Shown: positions 1 to 8,401, counted from the first letter of the stretch. The stretch: 64,000 nt of DNA from Erysipelotrichales bacterium (GCA_910576855.1 CAJTJP010000015.1:1-64000), one strand, 5' to 3'. Program-made: numbers and translations. Notes: generated by a model not told the origin, from the sequence alone.

Positions 1-720
1 TATCCTTTTCATATACTTCCTCATAGGCTTTATATTTATCCGTTTGTTTCGGAAGCTCATTTCCTGCATTATCTGTATAAATGAAGTTTTGTGAACCTGC
101 CGTTACCGTGAAGGTCAGCTCAGCTACTGCCTTTGCCTGCCCTATTCCACCCTGCTTCTCAGCGACGATTGTTACCGTTCCTACTCCATGAATTGTGATA
201 GCTCCGCTATCTTCATTTATCTCTATGACATTTGTTGAGCCATCTTTGATTTTATACTTCACAGGATTACTGTTACTGCTTCCTTTGACTGTCGCATATG
301 CTGTGACATTCGTATCTGTTGCCTTAGCACTCTTTGTGGATATCACTACATTGGAGCTGCTGTTCTCATAGAACTTCAAATTCTCTGCCGCTGCCATTCC
401 CACATTAATCGTTACAGGTATTTCTTTCGTACTCCATTTATCACTCACTGTTACAGTAATCGTATAGCTTCCTACTGCTAAATTCGCTTTTGTAGTAATT
501 ACACCTGTACTTGCATTTACCGCAAAGAAGCTTCCGTCTCCATCAGTCTTTAATCCATACGTATAGGTGAATTTACTTCCCGTTACATCATCCGGTGTTC
601 CCGGTGATCCTTTGATCGTTCCTATCGTTCCGTTGATTTTGATATTAGGATCATTCGCACTAAAGGTCGGTGTACTGATATCACTTGAATTGGCATGAGG
701 AGTTACACTTCCGTTTACCT
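1..720. repeat. Diverged repeat shared with 60880-61600
   Basis: The Ig-like module DNA (for example GGAAGCTCATTTCCTGC at 51 and 60930) is shared in the same orientation at an offset of about 60880. Same paralogous gene family on both sides of the window. Confidence 0.75.
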
Positions 721-2638
721 CTGCATAAACTACAATTTCTTTTTCTGCATAAGCTGAATTATAGTTATCGTTCCCGCTACTTGAATCGTCATCTGCGGTT
801 GCCCTTATTTTCACTTTTCCGTAAGCACCGTTTCCTTTATAAGTTATCGCTCCTGTATTTGAATCAATATCAATCAGACCGATATCACCGCCCACCTTTG
901 AATAAGTAATCTTTACATCACTGTAATTTGGTGTGGCTGTTGTGGTTTCATTCCAAACTGTAGCTGCATCTGTGATTGATTTCTTCGTTTGATTGGAATC
1001 ATCAAATGCCACTGTTAAGTTTGTCTTTTCTACCGTAAATGAAGTACAGACCTTTTCAGTTGGATTTCCGTTCGTATCCACAGAATCACCGTTCGCATCC
1101 TTAGCATTTACACAGAATTTATAAGCACCTGCCTTTAATCCACCGTTCACTAAATCAGGTGCATTACTTTTGATTTTCACATTCAGTGAGGTACTGCTTG
1201 AAGCACCACTGCTGTTCAAACCGTCTATTTCAAAGTTTTGATACGTATTATCGCCGTTTGTTTCAATCGTATAAGTAAGCGGCATCACCCCTTGCGGATT
1301 CACCGTTATCTTACCGACTGTTTGACTCGCATTCACATTCTTACTGAATTCATAATCGTTACCGGCACTCGCACCACTCTGCGGTGTTTTTGTATAAGTA
1401 ATCTTATGCGGTTCTACGATTTCTAAAGGTAATAAGTCAGAAATTGCTGAACTTTCAACCGGTAAATTAGAGGAAGCATCATACTCCTCATTAATAACAG
1501 CTACTTGATATTTACCTACAGGAATACCTGTTAAGTCTAACGTATAATCATTTGTTCCGCTTCTTGTAGACTCCATCATTTTATAATATTGAATATCTGT
1601 ACCTGCCTCATCATACAGAAGTACAGACATTTTTGTATCAGTACCTGTATTTGCATTTACAGACAAATTGACATTATTGTTTTTAATGACCTTTGATGTA
1701 CTTTGGTTATTTCTTTTGATATCCATTAAAGAAGCAGTTAATGATGATTGAATTCTTAATTTATTCGGATTCAATTCATTGTTTTCATTGAAATTACTTG
1801 TATCAATCGAATAACTATGCCAAGCTCCGTCCGTATAAGCAGTATCTGCCGCAAACATGAGCTTTGAACGGCTAACAGTTGTGTAAGGACGTATGTTCAG
1901 CTGATGATAAGTAACATAATTACGCCAAGGTGTTACATCATAAGTTGTGATATGTTCATCGGGACCGGGATTGTGAATAATATTTAAATCTAATAATAGA
2001 ATCGGCAAACTAAACGGTACAGCGTCTAATGGATCCTGAACAGGATGGAAATAGAAGCCTATATACATCGAATCGGGATAATTTTTTATTTCTGCAGCGC
2101 CCTTCAGAATATACCAAGTACTTCGTTTGAATGCACGATCCTCTGCAGATAACCCAAGGCTTCCACCTGCATATGTCTCTGTAACAGAAGGCAAAAAGGG
2201 CTGTCGAGTTAATATATTCGTTTCCTGTGGACTAAAAGATATTGTTTGAATTTCCTGCTCTACAAAGGTTACCGGACAATAAGTCAATGAGCTGTACCCC
2301 GGTGATCTACTATCAAGATATTTTAAACAATACTTTTCCCTATCTGCTCCGGTTTGTGGTGTAGTCGTTATAGGGAAACTGGAGTCATAGGTTGACATTT
2401 TTAACAACAGCTTACTACTCATCAGTACATAATTACCATTATTATTGTTATTTCCGATATCCCATATAACCTCCTTATTATTGTATTTACCTAATACAAC
2501 TTTTGCACCTTTCGGTAATTGAAATGTAGGGGGAGATTGCGCGTTTAAAGTAGCAGACATATTACTGCTGACATATATAAAAGACACAGCGAAAACTCCT
2601 AAAATCATTATTAATGCTATTATAAATTTCTTTAACAT
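1..2638 (-). CDS. Giant cadherin-like repeat surface protein, 3' end beyond window (partial)
   Basis: An uninterrupted reading frame runs from ATG at 2638 to the window edge (879 codons seen); the C-terminus lies outside. The start MLKKFIIALIMILG opens a hydrophobic signal peptide ending near NMSA. ATG follows the purine-rich site GGGAGGAAAGAGG. After a unique N-terminal region of about 420 residues come immunoglobulin/cadherin-like modules recognisable by phrases such as TYSKVGGDIGLIDIDSNTGA and FFAVNASTGVITTKANLA. From about residue 500 to the edge it aligns closely, at DNA level too, with the protein at 58217-62908, so it is a paralogue. By analogy it probably ends in acidic DxDGDG repeats and an xTGD sorting signal, but that part is not visible. 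Probable adhesin or surface-layer structural protein; ligand unknown. The paralogy is directly seen; the adhesive role is inferred. Confidence 0.85.
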   Translation of the reverse strand, partial: MLKKFIIALIMILGVFAVSFIYVSSNMSATLNAQSPPTFQLPKGAKVVLGKYNNKEVIWDIGNNNNNGNYVLMSSKLLLKMSTYDSSFPITTTPQTGADREKYCLKYLDSRSPGYSSLTYCPVTFVEQEIQTISFSPQETNILTRQPFLPSVTETYAGGSLGLSAEDRAFKRSTWYILKGAAEIKNYPDSMYIGFYFHPVQDPLDAVPFSLPILLLDLNIIHNPGPDEHITTYDVTPWRNYVTYHQLNIRPYTTVSRSKLMFAADTAYTDGAWHSYSIDTSNFNENNELNPNKLRIQSSLTASLMDIKRNNQSTSKVIKNNNVNLSVNANTGTDTKMSVLLYDEAGTDIQYYKMMESTRSGTNDYTLDLTGIPVGKYQVAVINEEYDASSNLPVESSAISDLLPLEIVEPHKITYTKTPQSGASAGNDYEFSKNVNASQTVGKITVNPQGVMPLTYTIETNGDNTYQNFEIDGLNSSGASSSTSLNVKIKSNAPDLVNGGLKAGAYKFCVNAKDANGDSVDTNGNPTEKVCTSFTVEKTNLTVAFDDSNQTKKSITDAATVWNETTTATPNYSDVKITYSKVGGDIGLIDIDSNTGAITYKGNGAYGKVKIRATADDDSSSGNDNYNSAYAEKEIVVYAEVNGSVTPHANSSDISTPTFSANDPNIKINGTIGTIKGSPGTPDDVTGSKFTYTYGLKTDGDGSFFAVNASTGVITTKANLAVGSYTITVTVSDKWSTKEIPVTINVGMAAAENLKFYENSSSNVVISTKSAKATDTNVTAYATVKGSSNSNPVKYKIKDGSTNVIEINEDSGAITIHGVGTVTIVAEKQGGIGQAKAVAELTFTVTAGSQNFIYTDNAGNELPKQTDKYKAYEEVYEKD

Positions 2639-3040
2639 ATCCTCTTTCCTCCCTTTTGTCTCTAAAGGTAGACTTTAAGAAATAGGGTGAAAAAAGGCAA
2701 ATCTGTATGCTTCAGAAAGAAAAAACATATATTTCTGTGTTAGAAATATATGTCTATAATTGTCTGCTTTAAGAAATACAAACATCATAATTTGTATGTT
2801 TCTTATATTTTTAATCAAAAAAAACCGTAAAACTCATATTATAGAGTGTACTTGATCCCCTTTTGTTCGCACCCCTGCATAAAAATTCCTCACAAATTAT
2901 TAAAGCTTCGCTTTTAATTATCAATGAATATCCGCAGCTGCGCAGACAGTAAAAAAGACAGATAATGAATACATATTACATCAACACTATCGATTCACTA
3001 AGCTGTCCGTTATTAAAGTACATCGCTTTTAATTCAAATA
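2639..3040. other. Gene-free stretch with the leader of the surface-protein gene
   Basis: No credible ORF is seen. It holds a TATAAT-like hexamer on the minus strand near 2836-2841, an imperfect inverted repeat at about 2769-2805, the 12-bp terminator hairpin at 2725-2753, and a block at about 2650-2680 (minus strand TCTACCTTTAGAGACAAAAG) that recurs before the small ORF at 63018. A weak promoter TTGCCT-17 bp-TAAAGT overlaps that conserved block. Confidence 0.5.
2720..2753 (-). terminator. Perfect hairpin plus T-run in the leader of the surface-protein gene
   Basis: A perfect 12-bp stem (2725-2736 with 2742-2753, loop GTGTT) is followed on the minus strand by six T. It lies 82 bases upstream of the ATG at 2638. 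It could terminate transcripts coming from further upstream, or act as an attenuator if the promoter near 2836 (TATAAT on the minus strand) is used. Confidence 0.7.
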
Positions 3041-3445
3041 CTAAAACCCGCATTGACTTACCGGCTCTAATTCCTCCAGTAAATCCATATGCTTGCCCAA
3101 CTCCTCGATCAGATCGACATAGCGCATAAAACAGATTTCATCATTCTCTGTATAAGCCGCAAAATAAATATCACGTGAATCATAAACAATATCATGCGGA
3201 TGCTTCTTTACTAATACACAAGGAACCGATACCTTATATCTTGTTTTATTTCCGTTGATACTGCGATCCTCATACGCATATTCCGTACTGATATAAACAT
3301 CATGATCCAACCAATCCACGCGGTATCGTCCTGTCTTTTTCCCCTTCAAATAAATATCGGACGGCTCTGATAAAATTGCTTTGTCGGGAAACTGCTTCTG
3401 TGCTGCCGCTAAAACCTGTTCATCGCTTAACGCTGTTATTCGCAT
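3041..3445 (-). CDS. Hypothetical protein, 134 aa
   Basis: I do not recognise the family. The start is placed at MRITALSDEQ (ATG 3443-3445) because AGGAG sits 7 bases upstream; an in-frame ATG ten codons earlier would place this ribosome binding site inside the coding region. The product is a soluble, charged protein without signal peptide or membrane segment. It has a central beta-rich stretch (YRVDWLDHDVYISTEYAYED) and a helical, acidic C-terminus (LIEELGKHMDLLEELEP). It lies alone on the minus strand between the terminator region at 3661-3690 and the surface-protein leader, so it is probably monocistronic. An extended -10 (TGCTATAAT, about 3463-3470) lies immediately upstream and would give a very short leader. 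Confidence 0.6.
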   Translation of the reverse strand: MRITALSDEQVLAAAQKQFPDKAILSEPSDIYLKGKKTGRYRVDWLDHDVYISTEYAYEDRSINGNKTRYKVSVPCVLVKKHPHDIVYDSRDIYFAAYTENDEICFMRYVDLIEELGKHMDLLEELEPVSQCGF

Positions 3446-3565
3446 ACTATCACTCCTGTTATAATTATAGCACATTTCATATCCGATACTGCGCCTACTT
3501 TACTACAATCACATAATTATCCATATTAAATTGAAATTTTTTCCATAAGTAAGAGTTATACTATT

Positions 3566-3690
3566 CATAGGTAAGGAAAAACCTTACCACCTTTCTCCCT
3601 CTAAGTTTTCAAACTTTCTATCCTTTTCTCATTTTAGGCACGACCTAATAATGAAAAAAAGAGCTCACCGTAAAAGGTGAGTTCTTTTTT
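3566..3690 (+). ncRNA. Candidate structured small RNA with four hairpins
   Basis: There is no plus-strand gene upstream, yet this stretch has four consecutive hairpins: 3570-3588 (7-bp perfect stem, A5 loop), 3603-3616 (AAGTT/AACTT), 3634-3648 (TTAGG/CCTAA, loop CACGA) and 3661-3684 (9 bp, one G-T) followed by T6 on the plus strand. A TATACT hexamer at 3557-3562 would start transcription right at the first hairpin; the matching -35 (TTGAAA at 3531) is 20 bp away, which is long. The last hairpin also has a T-run on the minus strand and may simply be a bidirectional terminator for 3800-4243. I match it to no known RNA family. Confidence 0.35.
3654..3690 (-). terminator. Bidirectional intrinsic terminator
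   Basis: Stem 3661-3669/3676-3684 with loop GTAAAA. It is flanked by A7 on the left (T-run on the minus strand) and T6 on the right. It is suited to end the lipoprotein transcript from the right, and the candidate small RNA from the left. Confidence 0.75.
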
Positions 3691-3799
3691 ATCCTCTTTA
3701 TCCTTACAAAAACATTAGTTAATGCCCTTATATACGAAAACCGATAAAGCAATTAAAATAAAAACAACCGCAATGATTTACGATTGTTTCCTATAAGTA

Positions 3800-4243
3800 T
3801 TATTCCGCCTTAGGCAAAAAGCCGTATTTATCGATTTTATCCTTGAATGTATCATAAGAAACGGCACCGGTGAACATTCCCTTAATCACGCCTTCCTTGA
3901 TGAAATACACTGTCGGAGTACCGGCAACGACACCGATATACTGTTCCAGCTTTTCATACTCAGGATAAGTTTTTCGCTTTGTGCTGTCATCGATTACCGG
4001 ATCCTCATCATCCATATATACCTCGGTAATACGAATATCATAATTCTTTACAATTTCCTCCATGACGCCGTTAAATTCCTCACAGGCACTGCAGTCACCC
4101 TTGCCTACGACCAATATGATATCATCCTTGCTTTCCAATGCCGAAATCGCATCCTCGGCAGAGGAATGTACAACACCGGTTTTTGACGGAAAGCATCCGG
4201 CTAATACACTCATACATAATAGTATCGCTAAGATTTTTTTCAT
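3800..4243 (-). CDS. Thioredoxin-fold lipoprotein
   Basis: 147 aa from ATG 4241-4243, chosen because AGGAGTG precedes it and because the lipoprotein signal starts there (MKKILAILLCMSVLAGC; lipid-attachment Cys17). The mature part is a thioredoxin-like domain with the redox motif CSAC (Cys51/Cys54) and a cis-proline segment GTPTVYF. The sequence continues past the fold only briefly (YGFLPKAE). Expected to be anchored on the outer face of the membrane and to act in thiol-disulfide exchange or disulfide formation; the client is unknown. It stands alone between yunB and the terminator at 3654-3690. The bacterocin-transport-accessory/TlpA-like groups are similar in length and layout. Confidence 0.8.
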   Translation of the reverse strand: MKKILAILLCMSVLAGCFPSKTGVVHSSAEDAISALESKDDIILVVGKGDCSACEEFNGVMEEIVKNYDIRITEVYMDDEDPVIDDSTKRKTYPEYEKLEQYIGVVAGTPTVYFIKEGVIKGMFTGAVSYDTFKDKIDKYGFLPKAE

Positions 4244-4326
4244 CACTGAATTCACTCCTATCTGAAACTCTTTATTTATAATACAACATTTTTCATAAGA
4301 TTTCAAAGGTTACAGGTAATAAATTC

Positions 4327-4362
4327 AAAAAAAGCTTTTAGCACAAGGCAAAATGTTGCGCT
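4327..4362 (-). terminator. Probable terminator after yunB
   Basis: Stem AGCACAA (4340-4346) with TTGCGCT (4356-4362) including one G-T pair, followed on the minus strand by AAAAGC and seven T. It sits 20 bases beyond the yunB stop. Confidence 0.5.
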
Positions 4363-4382
4363 GAGTCGTGAAAAATTATTCT

Positions 4383-5075
4383 TTACTGCTCTTTTTTATT
4401 ATCAGACAGATAAGGTGTAAGCTGCGGTACCTTACCGTTTACTATCTGTACAACGACCGGAATCTCGGTACTTGTCTCCATTTCCGAGGTAGAGAGAATC
4501 GTGATGATCTGTGTTTTGACACTGATTTTGATATAGACCTTCACCAATGTGTTATTGATGCCGTAGGGTGCGGAATCCACCTTGATTTCCCCTGTGACAT
4601 CATTCAAAAGCTTTAAGCGAATCGGAATACGCGGACCTGAATTCGCAAGAAACGGAATTTTAGTCAACAGGCCGATCGGGCATTCATAAACGACGCCGTT
4701 TTTGAAATAGATTTCCTCTCCCTCTTGACGGCCTTCTCCTGTTTCCTCTTGTTCTAAGCTTTCATCGATCGTATTCAATGCCATATAAAGTATCTGATTC
4801 AAGCGATAGGAATCATATGCAATCGATGCGATTGAGCCATCGGGTAAGGTGGTCGTTTGAATGAGAGTATCGGGATCATATTCCAAATCTGCCAAAACAG
4901 ATTGTGTGATATTATTGATCGCAAAGATGACATTCTGTTTTGCGATTGCCTGCAGTCTCGGCTCTACGTATTCATTTAAAGAACGAATCCACATGATAAA
5001 AAGAACGCTGAAGCAGCCAAGTGCTAAAATTATGCGATTGCGAAGCCAATGTCTGCCCTTACCTTTCACTTTCAC
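4383..5075 (-). CDS. yunB: Sporulation protein YunB-like
   Basis: 230 aa with a basic N-terminus, a single membrane anchor (RIILALGCFSVLFIMWI, about 13-29) and a long extracytoplasmic part starting NEYVEPRLQAIAKQNV. This layout and motif, together with the DGSIASIAYDSYRLNQ segment, are those of YunB, a sigma-E-controlled Bacillus sporulation protein of unclear biochemical role. It overlaps the end of the upstream YunC-like gene by 17 bp, the same neighbour order as yunB/yunC in Bacillus. An acidic insertion (EQEETGEGRQEGEE, about 110-123) is unusual. Family assignment is by recalled similarity, not a database search. It supports a spore-forming host. Confidence 0.75.
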   Translation of the reverse strand: MKVKGKGRHWLRNRIILALGCFSVLFIMWIRSLNEYVEPRLQAIAKQNVIFAINNITQSVLADLEYDPDTLIQTTTLPDGSIASIAYDSYRLNQILYMALNTIDESLEQEETGEGRQEGEEIYFKNGVVYECPIGLLTKIPFLANSGPRIPIRLKLLNDVTGEIKVDSAPYGINNTLVKVYIKISVKTQIITILSTSEMETSTEIPVVVQIVNGKVPQLTPYLSDNKKEQ

Positions 5076-5361
5076 AAAGCAGCAGCGCCTCTTTTCCGTT
5101 CATCATCAATGTTACTCCATGTGCCTTGGCGGCCTCATTCATGGCAATAACCCGTGCATTCAGCAGCGCATCAAAGCCATAGTGATATTCTGTGATTATG
5201 ACCGCAATATCGGCATCCTTTTCAAAATACTGAATCTGAAACATATTCTGTGCCAATATCGTTTTTGCAGTCACAATCATATAAGACGGATAACCGGGTA
5301 AATGCAGATGAATACCGATAAATGATTTTTCAGCTGCACAAATACGCTTTACTTCAACCAT
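5059..5361 (-). CDS. YunC-like DUF1805 protein
   Basis: 100 aa, cytoplasmic, no signal or membrane segment. The pattern of an N-terminal IGIHLHLPGYPSYMIVTAKT strand pair followed by NARVIAMNEAAKAHGV resembles YunC (DUF1805), a small alpha/beta protein of unknown function encoded next to yunB. The genes overlap by 17 bp, consistent with translational coupling. The C-terminal half has diverged from the family: the usual threonine/aspartate-rich loop is replaced by MMNGKEALLLC. I am moderately sure of the family and cannot give a function. Confidence 0.6.
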   Translation of the reverse strand: MVEVKRICAAEKSFIGIHLHLPGYPSYMIVTAKTILAQNMFQIQYFEKDADIAVIITEYHYGFDALLNARVIAMNEAAKAHGVTLMMNGKEALLLCESER

Positions 5362-5412
5362 ACGACAAACTCCTCCATACTACAGTGTATTAAGAAGGCG
5401 CATATTTGTGAC

Positions 5413-5434
5413 AAAAAACTGTGCATTCACACAG
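5413..5434 (-). terminator. Terminator of the ktrBA operon
   Basis: Stem CTGTG (5419-5423)/CACAG (5430-5434) directly beyond the ktrA stop, with six T on the minus strand (A-run 5413-5418). Confidence 0.7.
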
Positions 5435-5437
5435 CTT

Positions 5438-6121
5438 TTATATCTTATTCAATTCATCTAAGCCGGCAAAAGTATTACCGTCAGCAATAATCACAAGATG
5501 ATCGCAGGCATCAATGATATAATCCGCATCGGGAGCGAGCGAAAGCTTTTGATCCTGAGGACGGCGTATTCCGAGCACGTTGATACCGAAGCGACGACGT
5601 GCATCCAGCTCACGAAGGCTTTTGCCGACCCATGAGAACGGCGCTTCAATTTCCACCATGCTGTACTCACTGTCAATATCGATCATTTCAACGATATTAT
5701 TGCTTAACAAGCTTTTCGCAACCTGCTTGCCCATTTCCTTTTCGGGACGAACGATGCGATCTGCACCTACGGTCGTAAATATCTGCATATAACGCTTATT
5801 CTTTGCCTTAGCTACGATATAAGGCACACCTAGCTCCTTTAAATTGATAATAGCCAAAACGGTTTCCTCTAGATGATTTCCCATTCCGACGATCGCTACA
5901 TCGCAATCACCGACGCCTGAGGAGCGAAGCTGATCTAAATCAGTGATATCACACTGCATTGCTTGTGTCACTATATCCGCGATGCGATTTACACACTTGA
6001 TATCTACATCAAGTGCCAATACCTCACAATCATACAAGCTTAAGGTCTTAGCGACAGAGGAGCCGAACACACCTAAGCCTAATACCGCATATTGTTTTCT
6101 TGTCGTTTTTGAAATTTTCAT
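5438..6121 (-). CDS. ktrA: KtrA/TrkA-type potassium uptake regulatory subunit
   Basis: 227 aa. RCK N-domain: Rossmann fold with the nucleotide motif VLGLGVFGSSVA (about 13-24) and acidic ribose-binding residue in LALDVD, followed by an RCK C (TrkA-C) domain from about 140 (VEIEAPFSWVGKSL). It gates the membrane pore KtrB as a cytosolic octameric ring that binds ATP/ADP and, in many Bacillota, cyclic di-AMP through the C-domain. It lies 23 bp downstream of ktrB in one operon and is followed at once by a terminator. Full length for the family, with intact glycine-rich loop. Confidence 0.95.
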   Translation of the reverse strand: MKISKTTRKQYAVLGLGVFGSSVAKTLSLYDCEVLALDVDIKCVNRIADIVTQAMQCDITDLDQLRSSGVGDCDVAIVGMGNHLEETVLAIINLKELGVPYIVAKAKNKRYMQIFTTVGADRIVRPEKEMGKQVAKSLLSNNIVEMIDIDSEYSMVEIEAPFSWVGKSLRELDARRRFGINVLGIRRPQDQKLSLAPDADYIIDACDHLVIIADGNTFAGLDELNKI

Positions 6122-6144
6122 AATGATTCCTCTCTATCAGGCTG

Positions 6145-7539
6145 TCAGCCAACGATGATGCTGCCATTCGGATATACCACACTGTTGCTTGAAGACTTGC
6201 CGTGATGCGAAACAAGCGAAAGCACCAGTGTCATAATTCCGATTCGGCCGATGAACATCAACAGAATAATGATAATCTTGCCACCGAGCGTCAAAGACCC
6301 GGTAATACCTAAGGTCAAGCCTACCGTCGCCATTGCGCTTACGGCTTCAAATGCCAATTCGATAAAATCATGACGCTCTATGATACACAACAGAAAGATT
6401 CCTATAATCAGTGTGATTAGATTGATAAAGAATATTCCCATCGCACGAATAATAATATCCTTGGAAATCGTACGCTTGAATATGACCGTATGTACTCTGC
6501 CGCGCAGATTGGATATGATATAGATAAACAATACCGCAAGTGTTGTCGTTTTAATACCGCCTGCCGTTCCTCCCGGACTGCCGCCGATAAACATGATGAT
6601 AATCATCAGAAATTTGCTGGCTAACGTCAAGGATCCGTAATCAACACTCGCAAAGCCTGCGGTTCTCAACGTAACTGATTCAAACAGTGAGCTCATGCCC
6701 TTTTCCCACCACGCAAACGGGCCCAACGTACCGGGATTGTCCCATTCAAGAAAGAAGATGATACCGGCGGTCATAAAAATCAGAAGCAGTGTCATCGCCA
6801 ATACGATGCGCGTATGAATGCTTAACGATTTACGAAAGCGATCAAGCTTCAACTCCTTTTTCAGCAACAGTTTCAGTTTATCACGTAAATCAAACCAAAC
6901 CGCAAAGCCCAAGCCGCCTAGTACAATCAGCGCCATAATCGTAAATATCACCAACGGATCATGCGCATAGTCCATAAGACTTACACTTCCCAAAATATCA
7001 AATCCTGCATTACAGAATGCCGAAACGGCGATAAACATTGCCTTGAAGCCACCTGATAAAAACCCGTATTCAGGCACAAAGCGAAGCGCCAGAAGCAGCA
7101 TCCCGCTTCCTTCAAACAACAGCGTATATTTCAATATATCCATTAAAAAGCGATGCATATTAAATACCTGTTCCTGATTCAGCATTTCCTTCATAGCGAT
7201 TTTTTCATGCATCGATAAGCGGCTTTTCAACAACAGAATAAACACTGCCATCAATGTCATCAATCCAAGACCGCCGATCTGAATCAGCAGCATGATTACC
7301 GCTTGTCCGAAAATCGAGAATTCATTTGCCGTAACGTCGACCACAAGCCCTGTCACACAGGTTGCACTCGTTGCGGTAAATAAGGAATCAATAAACGGAT
7401 AGAATTGATGATCCTGATGTGATATCGGCAACATCAATAAGACAGTGCCCATTAATATTACCAATAAAAAGCTGACAGCTATTTTCTGTGCTGTTGAAAA
7501 TCGCTTAAAATTCAACATAGAATGGATATAATTAACCAT
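6145..7539 (-). CDS. ktrB: KtrB/TrkH-type potassium channel-transporter subunit
   Basis: 464 aa, normal family length. Four membrane-pore-membrane repeats are visible; the first selectivity-loop motif is ATCVTGLVV (about 77-85), later ones are SAFCNAGFD, TLRTAGFAS and SAMATVGLT, each with the conserved glycine. KtrB homologues carry out Na+-dependent K+ uptake with KtrA. The C-terminus GSIIVG is typical and contacts the KtrA ring. First gene of the ktrBA operon. The locus lies just beyond a V-ATPase operon, recalling Enterococcus hirae, where the KtrB homologue ntpJ belongs to the V-ATPase operon. Confidence 0.95.
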   Translation of the reverse strand: MVNYIHSMLNFKRFSTAQKIAVSFLLVILMGTVLLMLPISHQDHQFYPFIDSLFTATSATCVTGLVVDVTANEFSIFGQAVIMLLIQIGGLGLMTLMAVFILLLKSRLSMHEKIAMKEMLNQEQVFNMHRFLMDILKYTLLFEGSGMLLLALRFVPEYGFLSGGFKAMFIAVSAFCNAGFDILGSVSLMDYAHDPLVIFTIMALIVLGGLGFAVWFDLRDKLKLLLKKELKLDRFRKSLSIHTRIVLAMTLLLIFMTAGIIFFLEWDNPGTLGPFAWWEKGMSSLFESVTLRTAGFASVDYGSLTLASKFLMIIIMFIGGSPGGTAGGIKTTTLAVLFIYIISNLRGRVHTVIFKRTISKDIIIRAMGIFFINLITLIIGIFLLCIIERHDFIELAFEAVSAMATVGLTLGITGSLTLGGKIIIILLMFIGRIGIMTLVLSLVSHHGKSSSNSVVYPNGSIIVG

Positions 7540-7599
7540 CTTTTACCTTCTTTTCTGTTTCTGATTAAGCTTCTCTCTCATCAAGCTTAAGATACCTCT

Positions 7600-7627
7600 A
7601 TTTTACACGTTTTATATAATTAATCAA
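7600..7627 (-). promoter_or_regulatory. Probable promoter of ktrBA
   Basis: TTGATT (-35, 7622-7627), 16-bp spacer, TAAAAT (-10, 7600-7605) on the minus strand. The leader to ktrB is about 55 bases, too short for a ydaO-type riboswitch. Confidence 0.5.
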
Positions 7628-7667
7628 TGCCAAATCAATAAAAAATAATAAAAATGCCTTAAGCAAT

Positions 7668-7699
7668 AAAAAACATCCGATTCTTATCAAATCAGATGT
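7668..7699 (-). terminator. Terminator of the tRNA array
   Basis: 10-bp stem 7673-7682/7690-7699 with one G-T pair and a T-run on the minus strand, directly after the last tRNA gene. Confidence 0.85.
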
Positions 7700-7709
7700 C
7701 ATTTATAAA

Positions 7710-7785
7710 TGGTGGTTCCTCCCGGAATTGAACCGGGGACACAAGGATTTTCAGTCCTTTGCTCTACCGACTGAGCTAAGGAACC
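7710..7785 (-). tRNA. tRNA-Phe (GAA)
   Basis: 76 nt cloverleaf with encoded CCA. The acceptor stem GGTTCCT pairs with AGGAACC; the anticodon loop CTGAAAA gives GAA. Last gene of the array. Confidence 0.95.
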
Positions 7786-7788
7786 ATT

Positions 7789-7865
<77 letters not shown>

Positions 7866-7895
7866 ATGTATAAAATAAAACATAGTTCTTGAAAA

Positions 7896-7986
7896 TGGCG
7901 GAGGAACTGGGATTCGAACCCAGGCGCCGGTTTCCCGACCTACCGGTTTTCAAGACCGGACCCTTCAACCACTTGGGTATTCCTCC
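7896..7986 (-). tRNA. tRNA-Ser (TGA)
   Basis: 91 nt with the long variable arm of class II tRNAs and encoded CCA. The anticodon loop CTTGAAA gives TGA. Acceptor GGAGGAA pairs with TTCCTCC. Confidence 0.95.
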
Positions 7987-8005
7987 ATGTATTGGAAGTT
8001 AATAA

Positions 8006-8082
8006 TGGTGGACCCTGTAGGACTCGAACCTACGACCCACCGGTTATGAGCCGGATGCTCTGACCAACTGAGCTAAGGGTCC
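8006..8082 (-). tRNA. tRNA-Ile2 (CAT, lysidine-modified), by similarity
   Basis: 77 nt with encoded CCA and anticodon CAT. The body GGACCCTTAGCTCAGTTGGT and anticodon arm CGGCTCATAACCG match known Bacillota tRNA-Ile2 rather than elongator Met. TilS would convert C34 to lysidine so that it reads AUA. Confidence 0.85.
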
Positions 8083-8095
8083 TCATTAGCAAAGA

Positions 8096-8172
8096 TGGTG
8101 GCTGGGGTGGGACTCGAACCCACGACCTTCCGGGTATGAACCGGATGCTCTAGCCAGCTAAGCTACCCAGCC
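8096..8172 (-). tRNA. Elongator tRNA-Met (CAT)
   Basis: 77 nt with encoded CCA. Paired first base (GGCTGGG/CCCAGCC) and anticodon arm CCGGTTCATACCCGG, as in elongator Met. Confidence 0.92.
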
Positions 8173-8183
8173 ATTTTTCTCAA

Positions 8184-8260
8184 TGGTCGGGATGACAGGA
8201 TTTGAACCTGCGACCCCTTGATCCCAAATCAAGTGCACTACCAAGCTGTGCTACATCCCG
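8184..8260 (-). tRNA. tRNA-Pro (TGG)
   Basis: 77 nt with encoded CCA. Anticodon loop TTTGGGA gives TGG. Acceptor CGGGATG/CATCCCG. Confidence 0.95.
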
Positions 8261-8266
8261 ATAGAA

Positions 8267-8343
8267 TGGCGCGCCCAGTAGGAATCGAACCCGCAACCTT
8301 TTGATCCGTAGTCAAACGCTCTATCCAGTTGAGCTATGGGCGC
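8267..8343 (-). tRNA. tRNA-Arg (ACG)
   Basis: 77 nt with encoded CCA. Anticodon loop CTACGGA gives ACG (A34 to inosine by TadA). First gene of the array; acceptor GCGCCCA pairs with TGGGCGC. Confidence 0.95.
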
Positions 8344-8372
8344 ACATCATCACGCTTTATCAGCGCCTATTA

Positions 8373-8401
8373 ATAATAACAAATACTCCTCAATTATGCA
8401 A
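8373..8401 (-). promoter_or_regulatory. Promoter of the tRNA array
   Basis: TTGCAT (-35, 8396-8401), exactly 17 bp, TATTAT (-10, 8373-8378) on the minus strand, about 30 bp before tRNA-Arg. Confidence 0.75.

Noticed and set aside
3530-3690. tracrRNA-like hairpin series
   Set aside because: No cas9, cas genes or repeat array are present, and no anti-repeat can be identified.
7540-7627. Cyclic di-AMP (ydaO-type) riboswitch before ktrB
   Set aside because: The leader is only about 55 nt, far too short for that class, and no conserved segments are seen.
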